Made by a program: the position numbers and the translations under genes. Below are positions 1 to 8,848 of a DNA stretch of 44,819 bases, piece after piece. Below the pieces are notes generated by a model. It was not told the DNA's origin. It saw only the letters and a program-made list of their open reading frames with translations, and made no database searches. The DNA is taken from positions 1 through 44,819 of the forward strand of contig NZ_AQGQ01000010.1 in the NCBI RefSeq assembly GCF_000388115.1, written 5' to 3'. This DNA is from Aeromonas molluscorum 848. Its GTDB lineage: Bacteria; Pseudomonadota; Gammaproteobacteria; Enterobacterales; Aeromonadaceae. Each line of letters starts with the position of its first letter. Position 1 is the stretch's first letter.

Positions 1-36
1 TTTTTTATGGATTGGCCAACACGGTCAAGGTCGCGA

Positions 37-1410
37 TCAGATCACCCGGGAGAACTGCTGAGCCCGCGCCATATTGCGCAGATAAACATCGAAACACATG
101 CAGATGTTGCGAATGAGCAGTTGGCCCGTGCCTATCACTTCCAGCCCGGTGTCGGTCAGTCGCACCAGACCGTCATCGACGAAGGTCTGCAGCAACTTGA
201 GATCAGCGGCGAAGTATTCCCTGAAGATCAGACCATGGGCCTGCTCGACGGCAGCAAACTCCAGAGAGAAATCGCAGATGAGCCGCTTGATTACCTCCCG
301 GCGGATAAGATCATCGGGCTTGAGCGCGCAGCCTTTCCACTGGGCATGGCCGAGCTCTTCCACCTGGGCGTAGTAGGCCTTGAGCTCCTTCTGATTCTGG
401 GAGTAGGCATCTCCCATCATGCTGATCGAGGAAACCCCCAGCCCCAGCAAGTCGCAATCCCCCTGGGTGGTGTAGCCCTGGAAGTTGCGATGCAGTTTGC
501 CCGCCCGCTGGGCCACCGCCAGCTCGTCGTCAGGTTTGGCGAAGTGATCCATGCCGATGAACTGATAACCCTGGCCGGTCAGGAAGGAGATGGTGTCTTG
601 CAGCATGGCCAGCTTTTCCCGAGGCGCTGGCATGTCCGCCTCTTTCAGCTTGTGCTGGGCGGCAAAGCGACTCGGTAGGTGGGCGTAGTTGAAGATGGAA
701 AGGCGAGCCGGATCCGTCTTGAGCACCTCCTCCAGAGTGTGATGGAAGCTGTCACGATCCTGATGCGGGAGACCATAGATCAGATCGAGGTTGGTGGAAC
801 GGAAACCCAGTTCACGGGCTCGCTCCAGCATGGCTCGGATGAAATCGTTGTCCTGCTCGCGGTTGACCGCCTGTTGTACCTGCTTGTTGAAGTCCTGCAC
901 TCCTAAGCTGATGCGGCTAAAGCCCAGCTCACGCAGCACATCCAGCATATGCAGCTCAATCTCGCGCGGATCCACTTCGATGCTGATCTCCCCCGCATCG
1001 GCGAAATGAAAATGCTCGCGCAACATGCCCATCAGGCGCCGGCTCTGGGCCTCGTCCAGATATGTCGGCGTGCCGCCACCCCAATGCAGCTGGGTCACGG
1101 TACGGTTGGCAAACAGCGGGGCCTGGGCGGCAATTTCCCGCTCCAGATAATCGAGATACTGATCGGCCTTGTGCTGATGACGGGTGATCACCTTGTTGCA
1201 GCCGCAGTAGTAGCAGAGCTTGTGACAGAAGGGGATGTGAACGTAGAGCGAGAGGTTGCGCTCGGGATACTGGCCGGCGGCGTGCACGAAGTCCGGATAC
1301 CCGAATGTTTCGTTGAACTCCAGGGCGGTGGGATAGGAGGTATAACGGGGGCCGCTGTGATTGTATTTCTCGATCAGCGCCTGATCCCACACTAGGGGTT
1401 CGACTCGCAC
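37..1410 (-). CDS. hemN: Oxygen-independent coproporphyrinogen III oxidase (radical SAM)
   Basis: This 457-residue protein has the length and sequence of HemN, the anaerobic enzyme that decarboxylates coproporphyrinogen III to protoporphyrinogen IX in cytosolic heme synthesis. The radical-SAM cysteines are visible at C62, C66 and C69 in PFCHKLCYYCGC, with the HemN-specific fourth cysteine at C71, followed by the GGGTPT SAM-binding motif. The start is a GTG preceded by GAGGAAAC at good spacing. It is the last of three leftward genes after yihI and the DUF2489 gene. The aerobic counterpart hemF also lies in this window, so both routes are present. Confidence 0.96.
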   Translation of the reverse strand: MRVEPLVWDQALIEKYNHSGPRYTSYPTALEFNETFGYPDFVHAAGQYPERNLSLYVHIPFCHKLCYYCGCNKVITRHQHKADQYLDYLEREIAAQAPLFANRTVTQLHWGGGTPTYLDEAQSRRLMGMLREHFHFADAGEISIEVDPREIELHMLDVLRELGFSRISLGVQDFNKQVQQAVNREQDNDFIRAMLERARELGFRSTNLDLIYGLPHQDRDSFHHTLEEVLKTDPARLSIFNYAHLPSRFAAQHKLKEADMPAPREKLAMLQDTISFLTGQGYQFIGMDHFAKPDDELAVAQRAGKLHRNFQGYTTQGDCDLLGLGVSSISMMGDAYSQNQKELKAYYAQVEELGHAQWKGCALKPDDLIRREVIKRLICDFSLEFAAVEQAHGLIFREYFAADLKLLQTFVDDGLVRLTDTGLEVIGTGQLLIRNICMCFDVYLRNMARAQQFSRVI

Positions 1411-1437
1411 ACTTGTTTCCTCATCGATTGGCCGGGA

Positions 1438-1893
1438 TCAGTGACCCAGCTGGAAATCCTTCAACAGGGCGACATCCTTGAGGATCTGCGCCTCCAATTC
1501 GACCTCGTAGCCACTGCGTTCCAGATCCATCTTCATGATCTCGTTACGCTTGAGCGCCTTGCGGGCCTCATGGGTCGGCATCTCCTTTACCTTCTCGTAC
1601 AGATCGTACAAACCGGGGAACTCTGCGGCGAAAGCACGCCCCTCTTTGATCTGCAAAGCATTGAGCAGGTTGGTCAGCCGTATGGCCCCTTCCGAGTAGT
1701 CACACTGACCATCACGCACCGCATGGGCGATGAGTCGCACGCTGTCAAGGATACGTTCGTTGCGCTCGCGTATGGCCCTTGCCTGCAGCTCGCCCTGACG
1801 ACGCACCCGTGCAAGCAGCATGCCTGCATAGATGGCCAGCCCCAGTAAAATAAGGCTACCCGCCAGGGTAGCCAGTATCAGTGTTGTGCTCAC
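1438..1893 (-). CDS. DUF2489 family membrane-anchored protein
   Basis: This 151-residue protein begins with one hydrophobic segment (about residues 5-27), followed by a charged, mostly helical cytoplasmic part rich in Arg, Glu and Lys. It resembles the DUF2489 family found next to yihI and hemN in gammaproteobacteria; the function is unknown. Its GTG start overlaps the yihI stop (GTGA), so the two are probably translationally coupled. Only 27 nt separate it from hemN, consistent with one transcript. Family assignment rests on recollection of the family and on position. Confidence 0.8.
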   Translation of the reverse strand: MSTTLILATLAGSLILLGLAIYAGMLLARVRRQGELQARAIRERNERILDSVRLIAHAVRDGQCDYSEGAIRLTNLLNALQIKEGRAFAAEFPGLYDLYEKVKEMPTHEARKALKRNEIMKMDLERSGYEVELEAQILKDVALLKDFQLGH

Positions 1894-2456
1894 TTCTTCT
1901 TGGGCTCAACAGGTTGCGGCTGATAGTCAGCCTTGTTGAAACGATCCCACAGATCTTCTTCAGTGGCCGGGGCCTGCGTCTCTTCGAAATCAGCCATGAG
2001 CGCCGGTTCCTCTTCATCCTCGTCATCTATGATGCCGAGTTCGTCCATCAGCTCCTGATAGCGATCGACGCGCTGATCAACCCAAGCCTGATCGGCGGCA
2101 CTCAGGGTCTCCCCCTCATCCAGACGATCGAGGAAATCATTGAGGCGATCATCGTTCTCGATGGCGGCCAGCTCCTGTTCGGGAGTCAGCGTGAGGATTT
2201 TCTCTCTGGGGGCCTTGGCTGGCTTCGGCTTGCTCTGCTTGTCATCGACGATCAAGACGACCGGCTTGCGGGAGCCCAAACGGGGATCCTGCACTTGTTT
2301 ATTGCCATTGTTTTTGGGCTCGGCAACCTGCTGGCGAGTCCCTGCCTTCAAGCCTTTGCGCTTGGCAGCACGTTTACGCTCGCGGCCTTCCAGGGCGCTG
2401 GTATCTGATTCTTTGCGCTTACCGGTGGGTTTGCGAGTGGGTTGTTTGGCCGACAT
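1890..2456 (-). CDS. yihI: Der GTPase-activating protein YihI
   Basis: This protein is 188 residues from the ATG at 2456, chosen over upstream in-frame codons because GGAG lies about 8 nt before it and the sequence then starts MSAKQPTRK like other YihI proteins. YihI stimulates GTP hydrolysis by Der (EngA), a 50S ribosome-assembly GTPase. The N-terminal third is extremely basic (KRKxxD, RERKRAAKRKG), and the C-terminal half is acidic and helical (DDEDEEEPA), the usual two-part YihI layout. It lies directly downstream of the Csr-type RNA, as yihI does with csrC in E. coli. Confidence 0.92.
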   Translation of the reverse strand: MSAKQPTRKPTGKRKESDTSALEGRERKRAAKRKGLKAGTRQQVAEPKNNGNKQVQDPRLGSRKPVVLIVDDKQSKPKPAKAPREKILTLTPEQELAAIENDDRLNDFLDRLDEGETLSAADQAWVDQRVDRYQELMDELGIIDDEDEEEPALMADFEETQAPATEEDLWDRFNKADYQPQPVEPKKK

Positions 2457-2672
2457 GAATGACTCCGGGACATTGCTGGATATATAAAACCCGTCACGAG
2501 ACACCTTGGGCGTCTGGCGGGATAGGATGCTGACAGTGAATAATGAGGACGAGCACAGGATCCAGCATCATTTGTGCCTCGCAAGGCAGCTGAACACCGC
2601 AGGATCGGTATCCTCTGGGCATGTTGCTGGTATTTTGACACAAAATGTCGGCCCGGGTTAATCATCCAATAG

Positions 2673-2694
2673 AAAAAAGGCAGCCGAAGCTGCC
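2673..2694 (-). terminator. Rho-independent terminator of the Csr-type sRNA
   Basis: On the minus strand a GGCAGC/GCTGCC stem with a TTCG tetraloop is followed by six T residues. It ends the GGA-rich RNA and stops readthrough toward yihI, whose own start is about 215 nt further on. The DNA between the terminator and yihI shows nothing else recognisable. Confidence 0.9.
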
Positions 2695-3038
2695 CCGATA
2701 TGCTTGTGCGAGTCCTATACCTGTCGAGATCGCCCTTCCCTGATGCCTCACTTCATATCTTTATATGGTCATCCTGACCTTATTGATCGTTCCTGAATGT
2801 GCGTGTGCTTGCTTGACTCGACGCTCTACTCGGCTGTAACACGTCAAGGTGGTTGCCTCCCGCATCGCCCTCCCTTCCCGAGAGGTCACCATCCTGGTAT
2901 TTCACTCCTTTGCCTGGCTCCCAGCCACTCCCGACATCCTTGCCCTCACCACTCCCTTGGTGAAGCCTTGACCCAATCCTTGGGCCATTTCCTTGTCACC
3001 ACTCTATCAAGTTCGGTTACCGGCTCAATCCGATTGCA
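2673..3038 (-). ncRNA. csrB: CsrB/CsrC-family sRNA (CsrA-sequestering RNA)
   Basis: The minus strand of this otherwise gene-free stretch carries about 16 GGA motifs in roughly 345 nt, many as AAGGA, GGGA or CAGGA. Several sit in short self-complementary arms, for example CCAAGGATTGG and CTGGGAGCCAG. It ends in a textbook terminator (GGCAGC-TTCG-GCTGCC then six T). A -10-like TACTTT lies at 3044-3049, giving an approximate 5' end near 3038. Length is close to E. coli CsrB (369 nt), and the position between engB and yihI matches E. coli csrC. CsrB/C RNAs titrate the translational regulator CsrA. The exact 5' end is inferred; no clear UvrY box was found. Confidence 0.85.
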
Positions 3039-3183
3039 GCCTTAAAGTAGGAGGACAGACAGCATAGGAAGTGAATAACCAATTAAAAAATAATAACTTT
3101 ATTTTATTTAATACAACTTTTTCAGCCTAGGCCGTCGAGCAAAATGGTGGATCTCGCACAGGGAGGACGGTCAAAGCCAACGC

Positions 3184-3215
3184 AAAACAAAACGGGGAGC
3201 CCTTGGGCTCCCCGT
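3184..3215 (-). terminator. Terminator of the cytochrome c4 gene
   Basis: A perfect 11-bp stem (ACGGGGAGCCC with its complement) and a two-base loop is followed on the minus strand by a T-rich tail, TTTTGTTTT. It lies about 60 nt past the cytochrome c4 stop codon. Confidence 0.88.
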
Positions 3216-3272
3216 CTGGATCTGCTGATGCAATCACAGCAACATATTCAGGCGTGCGGTAATTCGCGGTGG

Positions 3273-3890
3273 TTAGTGCAAACCTGGCACGTATTTGGAC
3301 AAAATTTCTATGTCCTGGTCAGTCAGCTTCTTGGCGATGTCTCGCATCATGCCATTGGGATCATTATCGCGAGTAGCGGCACGGAAACCTTCCAATTGGG
3401 CTTTGATGTAAGCCGGGTGTTGACCAGACAGGCTTGGGTACTTGGCCTGCTCTACGCCAGCACCACGGGGGCCATGGCAAGAAGCACAAGCTGGCAGCCC
3501 ACGACTCATGTCACCCCCCATATAGAGCGCCTTGCCCGCGGCAACGACCTCATCAGGAACGGCTACAGGCGTAATTTGCTGGCTTGAGAAGTAGGCGGCC
3601 AAGTCATCCATATCCTGCTCTGACAAGGGCAAAGCCATGGCTCCCATGATGGGAGAAGCGCGACCAGTGTTACCAGAAGCGGCAGCCTTCAGTTCCACTA
3701 ATTGTTTTTTAATATATGATGCGTGCTGGCCAGTGAGCTTGGGGTAAATATCAGCAGGGCTGTTTCCGTCCGGTCCATGACATGCAGCGCAGACCGCCGA
3801 CTTGGTTTGTCCCGCAGCGGCATCGCCTGTGGCTTGTGCCATCCCCGTTACGCCAACCATCAGAGCAAGAGTAATGACTAGGTTCTTCAT
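3273..3890 (-). CDS. Periplasmic diheme cytochrome c4
   Basis: This 205-residue preprotein has an N-terminal signal peptide (MKNLVITLALMVGVTGMAQA, cleavage before TGDAAAG). Two similar c-type domains follow, each with a heme-attachment motif: CAACH at about residues 34-38 and CASCH near 134-138. Internal duplication of this kind is typical of cytochrome c4, a periplasmic electron carrier to terminal oxidases. It is divergent from engB, with about 140 nt of shared control region, and has its own terminator. It sits between engB and the Csr-type RNA, a position that E. coli leaves empty. Confidence 0.94.
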   Translation of the reverse strand: MKNLVITLALMVGVTGMAQATGDAAAGQTKSAVCAACHGPDGNSPADIYPKLTGQHASYIKKQLVELKAAASGNTGRASPIMGAMALPLSEQDMDDLAAYFSSQQITPVAVPDEVVAAGKALYMGGDMSRGLPACASCHGPRGAGVEQAKYPSLSGQHPAYIKAQLEGFRAATRDNDPNGMMRDIAKKLTDQDIEILSKYVPGLH

Positions 3891-4031
3891 GGCGTTCCAA
3901 CTTCTCGTTATTAGGCTTCCGATCCCATGCCGCTGAAGGCATGTTAAAATAAACGCGTTTAAGCGACGCCATTTTACACGATTTCACAAAAAAGTAACTC
4001 TATAACCCTCTCTCTCCATGGGGAATTTACG

Positions 4032-4682
4032 TTGGATACACAAACTCTGAATTTCAATAAGGTGCATTTTGTGACCAGCGCACCCGACATCCGTCACCTA
4101 CCAAATGATGGGGGTGTCGAGATTGCGTTTGCCGGGCGTTCCAACGCAGGCAAGTCATCAGCATTGAACACCTTAACCAAGCACAAGAACCTGGCCCGGA
4201 CCAGTAAAACCCCCGGCCGGACCCAATTGATCAACCTGTTTGAGCTAGAACCAGGCAAGCGTCTGGTCGACTTGCCGGGTTACGGTTATGCCCAGGTTCC
4301 ACTGGAAATGAAGCTAAAGTGGCAAAAGTCACTGGCCGAATATTTGCAACGCCGTGAGTCCTTGAAAGGTCTGGTGATCCTGATGGATATCCGCCACCCG
4401 CTCAAGGAAACCGACATGAACATGCTGGAGTGGAGCTCCCACCGCGAACTGCCGGTCATGCTGCTGCTGACCAAGGCGGACAAGCTGAGTCCGGGTCCAC
4501 GTAACACCCAAGTGATCAAGGTGCGTCAAGCGGTCGCCAATTTGGGCCCTCAGATCCAGGTAGAGGCCTTCTCCTCCCTCAACCAGATCGGGCTGGAAAA
4601 GCTGGCTCAAACCCTGACTGGCTGGTACCTCGCGGGCGAAGCCGCTGAAGGAACCATCGACGCCGAACAAGACGCCGATTAA
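4032..4682 (+). CDS. engB: Ribosome biogenesis GTPase EngB (YihA/YsxC)
   Basis: This 216-residue GTPase is required for large-subunit assembly. The P-loop GRSNAGKSS is at about residues 36-44, the G2/switch region SKTPGRTQ follows, G3 is DLPGYG and G4 is TKAD. The start is inferred to be TTG at 4032; the nearby ATG at 4018 is out of frame, and GGGGA lies about 8 nt upstream of the TTG. The reading [24 protein letters not shown] aligns with E. coli YihA. The short acidic C-terminal tail varies in the family. It converges on the Spot 42 gene, as in E. coli. Confidence 0.96.
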   Translation: MDTQTLNFNKVHFVTSAPDIRHLPNDGGVEIAFAGRSNAGKSSALNTLTKHKNLARTSKTPGRTQLINLFELEPGKRLVDLPGYGYAQVPLEMKLKWQKSLAEYLQRRESLKGLVILMDIRHPLKETDMNMLEWSSHRELPVMLLLTKADKLSPGPRNTQVIKVRQAVANLGPQIQVEAFSSLNQIGLEKLAQTLTGWYLAGEAAEGTIDAEQDAD

Positions 4683-4692
4683 CACCGCCATT

Positions 4693-4726
4693 TTTCAATT
4701 AGCGGAGCAGGCTCCGCTAATTGAAA
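4693..4726. terminator. Long hairpin after engB
   Basis: A perfect 16-bp inverted repeat (TTTCAATTAGCGGAGC, 2-nt loop, complement) begins 11 nt past the engB stop. It has a T run on the left side (4691-4695), which would serve the minus strand, and only CCCCTTT on the right. It probably acts as a terminator between the convergent engB and Spot 42 transcripts. Confidence 0.65.
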
Positions 4727-4752
4727 CCCCTTTACCTCTCTTCTGCACACCT

Positions 4753-4799
<47 letters not shown>

Positions 4800-4999
4800 G
4801 CGATGAACTCCATTCGCATGCTATGACGCAACTCATTATTTTAAATAGATAAAATATTTAATTCTCTTAAAGAATAAACAAACTGGCAACATGATAACGT
4901 TTTCAGCTCCCCACTGATCGCGGACAATAAAAAACAGTTCTATACAGCTAAATGTAATTTAATTACCAAGTAAAACCACGACAGGAGCGAAGCAGACTT

Positions 5000-5036
5000 A
5001 AAAATGAGGCCAGTTCCCTGGGTGGGAAACCGGCCT
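5000..5036 (-). terminator. Minus-strand terminator-like hairpin in the engB-spf gap
   Basis: On the minus strand AGGCCGGTTTCCC pairs with GGGAACTGGCCT (one mismatch and one bulge) around a short loop, and CATTTTT follows. It lies about 130 nt beyond the Spot 42 terminator, so it either backs that up or ends a separate small transcript. Confidence 0.55.
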
Positions 5037-5164
5037 GAAGAAGCAGTTCAAAATTGGGAAGAAATGGGTCTTGAGAATAAATGACAACTGAGTTTACCCA
5101 AGAAACCCTCCTATTTTATCAAGGAATTGCCACTTTTAAAGCTTTTACTCTAAATTATGTACAT

Positions 5165-5268
5165 AAAAAAACACCCCGACGATAACTCATCGGGGCAGCT
5201 ATTCAGCCACATTCAATTACGTGAAATAAAAGGTCTGAAAGATAGAACATCTTACCTCTGTACCCTAC
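5165..5268 (-). ncRNA. spf: Spot 42 regulatory RNA
   Basis: The minus strand reads GTAGGGTACAGAGGTAAGAT and continues through TTCTATCTTTCAGACCTTTTA, nearly identical to the 5' half of E. coli Spot 42. A GGCTGAAT block follows, then a terminator (CCCCGATGAGTTATCGTCGGGG and a T7 run). Length is about 104 nt against 109 in E. coli. Spot 42 is an Hfq-dependent sRNA that represses catabolic mRNAs when glucose is available and is itself repressed by cAMP-CRP in E. coli. The unpaired pairing regions are the conserved part; the terminator stem differs in sequence. polA, the usual upstream neighbour, is missing here. Confidence 0.96.
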
Positions 5269-5370
5269 GTCAATAACTGTACATCAAACCGGCAAAAAAG
5301 TGAAAGTAATTTATGTAACAAAGTTTCACGTCAATGCAAGATAGATTTTTCCTATTATTTTCAATAAGAT

Positions 5371-5397
5371 AAAAAAACCCCAGTACGAATACCGGGG
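5371..5397 (-). terminator. Terminator downstream of the aroE/DUF1488 unit
   Basis: On the minus strand CCCCGGTA-TTCG-TACTGGGG (8-bp stem with one G-T pair) is followed by seven T. It is the first strong terminator reached by transcription from aroE. A perfect 10-bp inverted repeat (GACTAACTAG at 5410-5419 with its complement at 5435-5444) lies just before it and is unexplained. Confidence 0.85.
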
Positions 5398-5493
5398 TGT
5401 TATAAAGGTGACTAACTAGCACTTCCTCAACTATCTAGTTAGTCAGCGCGATAATGACAAAGTTCCAGTCTTCTGAAAAAAAACTTTTAGGAT

Positions 5494-5752
5494 CTAGAGA
5501 TAGATCGCCAGGTTATCGACAAGATTTTGTTTTTAAACGAGTTTTACAAAAAGTTCTTCTCTGTAAAATCGCAGACTTTCGAAGGCGTTGAGCATGCCTT
5601 CTTCCCTCAGTAAGGAGAGATTGGCCAGCTTCTCCAGTCGATGACGACGGATGTAACAAGGGAGCGCAGCCCCAGCTACTAAGCAGAAAAGTAGAGTCGC
5701 TGCTGGCCCCCTGCCATAGCACCAAGTCTGGGACTTGCATGCTCTGGTTCAT
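5494..5752 (-). pseudogene. DUF1488 (YrdB-like) gene, frameshifted
   Basis: The start at 5752 overlaps the aroE stop and reads MNQSMQVPDLVLWQ, like the beginning of DUF1488 proteins such as E. coli YrdB, which also follows aroE. Family-like sequence then continues in other frames: GGQQRLYFSA, then LVAGAALPCYIRRHRLEKL through AFESLRFYREELFVKLV. Restoring one G in the GGGGG run near 5707-5711 and one T near 5677 rejoins these blocks. A TAA at 5533-5535 is then followed in frame by KQNLVDNLAIYL and a TAG at 5494. Two homopolymer deletions plus a possible nonsense codon suggest a decayed gene; assembly error at the homopolymers is the alternative for the shifts. Confidence 0.72.
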
Positions 5753-6567
5753 GCCCCCAGGTTACGCTTCAGCTCCCGCAGTACCTGAGCGGTGCCGGGG
5801 CGTATGCCCCGCCAGATGGTGAAGGCCTCGGCGGCTTGCTGCACCAGCATGCCGAGACCATCCATGATCTTTCGCGCCCCTCTCTCCCTGGCCCAGGCAT
5901 TGAATGCCGTGTCATTGACGCCATACATCATGTCGTACACGGCAATGTCATCATGGATGAGTGTGGGCGAAATAGCCGGAAGAGTACCCTGCAGGCTGGC
6001 AGAGGTGGAATTGATCACCAGATCGAAAGGCCCCGTGAGCGCATCATATTGCGCCGCGACTATAGGTCCCAGGCTGGTGAAACGCTGGGCTAGCTGAGCC
6101 GCTTTGTCATGGGTACGGTTGGCGATCACCAAGGTTCTGGGTCCTTCAGCCAACAGGGGAGCCAGGGCTCCACGAGCGGCTCCACCCGCGCCGAGCAGCA
6201 GAATGCGGCTCTCGGCCAAGATAATGCCTTGAGCCTTGAGATCGGCAACCAGGCCAGCTCCATCTGTGTTGTCGCCGAGCAACAGGCCATCATCGGTCAG
6301 TTTGATGGTATTGATGGCCCCCGCCAGCTTGGCGCGCGGGCTCAGGCTGTCGACCAGAGTGAAGGCCTGCTCCTTGAAAGGCACGGTAATATTGCACCCC
6401 TTGCCCCCCTCGGCAAAGAAGCTGCGCAGCGCAGCGGCAAATTCGTCCGGCTCAGGATCGGCCAGGCCATACTCCAGCTGCTGCTGGGTTTGCCGGGCAA
6501 ACAGGGTGTGAATGAAGGGCGACTTGCTGTGTCGCACCGGGTGACCGAATACCGCATACCTGTCCAT
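5749..6567 (-). CDS. aroE: Shikimate dehydrogenase (NADP+)
   Basis: This 272-residue protein starts at the ATG at 6567; a GTG immediately before it is an alternative. AroE reduces 3-dehydroshikimate to shikimate in aromatic amino acid synthesis. Visible features are the substrate loop GHPVRHSKSPFIH near the N-terminus, the catalytic Lys in NITVPFKEQ, the Asp in GDNTDGAGL, the nucleotide-binding GAGGAARG, and NRTHDKA, which contacts the NADP phosphate. It is separated from hemF by a strong terminator, so it probably has its own promoter in the roughly 75 nt upstream. Confidence 0.96.
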   Translation of the reverse strand: MDRYAVFGHPVRHSKSPFIHTLFARQTQQQLEYGLADPEPDEFAAALRSFFAEGGKGCNITVPFKEQAFTLVDSLSPRAKLAGAINTIKLTDDGLLLGDNTDGAGLVADLKAQGIILAESRILLLGAGGAARGALAPLLAEGPRTLVIANRTHDKAAQLAQRFTSLGPIVAAQYDALTGPFDLVINSTSASLQGTLPAISPTLIHDDIAVYDMMYGVNDTAFNAWARERGARKIMDGLGMLVQQAAEAFTIWRGIRPGTAQVLRELKRNLGA

Positions 6568-6641
6568 CACGAGTTTCCATCTTGAGGATAATGATCCGAT
6601 TTAACGGCTTTTCCCCGTATGGAACAAGTTCAATCCCCATG

Positions 6642-6666
6642 AAAAAGGGTCGCCGTAGCGACCCTT
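6642..6666 (-). terminator. hemF terminator
   Basis: A perfect 9-bp stem AAGGGTCGC with a four-base loop is followed on the minus strand by five T, immediately after the hemF stop. Confidence 0.9.
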
Positions 6667-6670
6667 GCCA

Positions 6671-8220
<1,550 letters not shown>

Positions 8221-8235
8221 AGGAGATTCTGTATC

Positions 8236-8263
8236 AAAAAATGCGGCAGCCGAGCTGCCGCAT
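8236..8263 (-). terminator. purE terminator
   Basis: A perfect 10-bp stem ATGCGGCAGC with a 3-nt loop is followed by five T on the minus strand, directly after the purE stop. Confidence 0.92.
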
Positions 8264-8268
8264 GGGAC

Positions 8269-8775
8269 TTATTTCAGCAGTTGAGCCTGAAGAGCGGCAT
8301 CTTTGGCCATCACTTCTTCGGCATTTTTCTGGCGCTCGGCACGCACCTTGGCGGCCAGAGCATCATCGGCCACGGCCAGCATCTGGGCAGCCAGATAACC
8401 TGCGTTCTTGGCGCCCGCCTTGCCGATGGCAACGGTCGCAACCGGTACGCCACCTGGCATCTGCACGGTGGAGAGCAGTGCATCCAGACCCTTGAGCGGG
8501 CCACCGTCTATGGGGACACCGATCACGGGACGGGTGGTGATACCAGCAACGGCACCGGCCAGGTGCGCAGCCAAACCAGCGGCACATATGAAGACCTTGC
8601 AACCGCGGGCTTCGGCATCGGTGACATACTGGTGGGTCGCAGCCGGGGTACGGTGCGCAGAGGTGACTTTCACTTCCACTGTGATATCAAAGGACTTCAG
8701 TACTTCTAAGGTGGTCTGCATCACGGGAAAATCAGAATCAGAACCCATCAGTACAGCAACAAACGGTTTATTCAT
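8269..8775 (-). CDS. purE: N5-carboxyaminoimidazole ribonucleotide mutase
   Basis: This 168-residue class I PurE moves the carboxyl group of N5-CAIR to C4, giving CAIR in de novo purine synthesis. The N-terminal VLMGSDSDFPVMQ and the SAHRTP motif with the catalytic His are clear, as are AGLAAHLAG and GVPIDGGPLKGLDALLS. Unlike the common purEK operon, the next gene is tsaC rather than purK, and a terminator follows at once. A PurR-like operator lies about 40 nt upstream of the start, so repression by purines is likely. Confidence 0.96.
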   Translation of the reverse strand: MNKPFVAVLMGSDSDFPVMQTTLEVLKSFDITVEVKVTSAHRTPAATHQYVTDAEARGCKVFICAAGLAAHLAGAVAGITTRPVIGVPIDGGPLKGLDALLSTVQMPGGVPVATVAIGKAGAKNAGYLAAQMLAVADDALAAKVRAERQKNAEEVMAKDAALQAQLLK

Positions 8776-8813
8776 GGTGGGAATTTCCTTACTCCAAGTG
8801 GGGGGTTGAAGTT

Positions 8814-8829
8814 ACCGCAAACGTTTCGC
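8814..8829 (-). promoter_or_regulatory. PurR-like operator upstream of purE
   Basis: The 16-mer AGCGAAACGTTTGCGG on the minus strand matches the PurR palindrome ACGCAAACGTTTGCGT at 12 of 16 positions, with the central AAACGTTTGCG intact. Its place 38 nt before the purE start fits a repressor site overlapping the promoter. Confidence 0.7.
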
Positions 8830-8848
8830 TCGCTCGGCGGCGGCGCGA

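Noticed and set aside
2797-3045. An 82-codon plus-strand open frame in the gap right of yihI.
   Set aside because: It lies antisense to the GGA-rich Csr-type RNA; its Pro/Ser/His-rich composition follows from the TCC repeats of that RNA.
5269-5340. A CRP-like site (CGTGA and TTACA) upstream of Spot 42.
   Set aside because: The half-sites are separated by seven rather than six bases and each has a mismatch, so it is too weak to list although CRP control is known in E. coli.
5410-5444. A perfect 10-bp inverted repeat, considered as the remnant of an rRNA operon end or an attachment site.
   Set aside because: No 5S, 23S or tRNA sequence is visible nearby and no second copy was found, so neither role can be supported.
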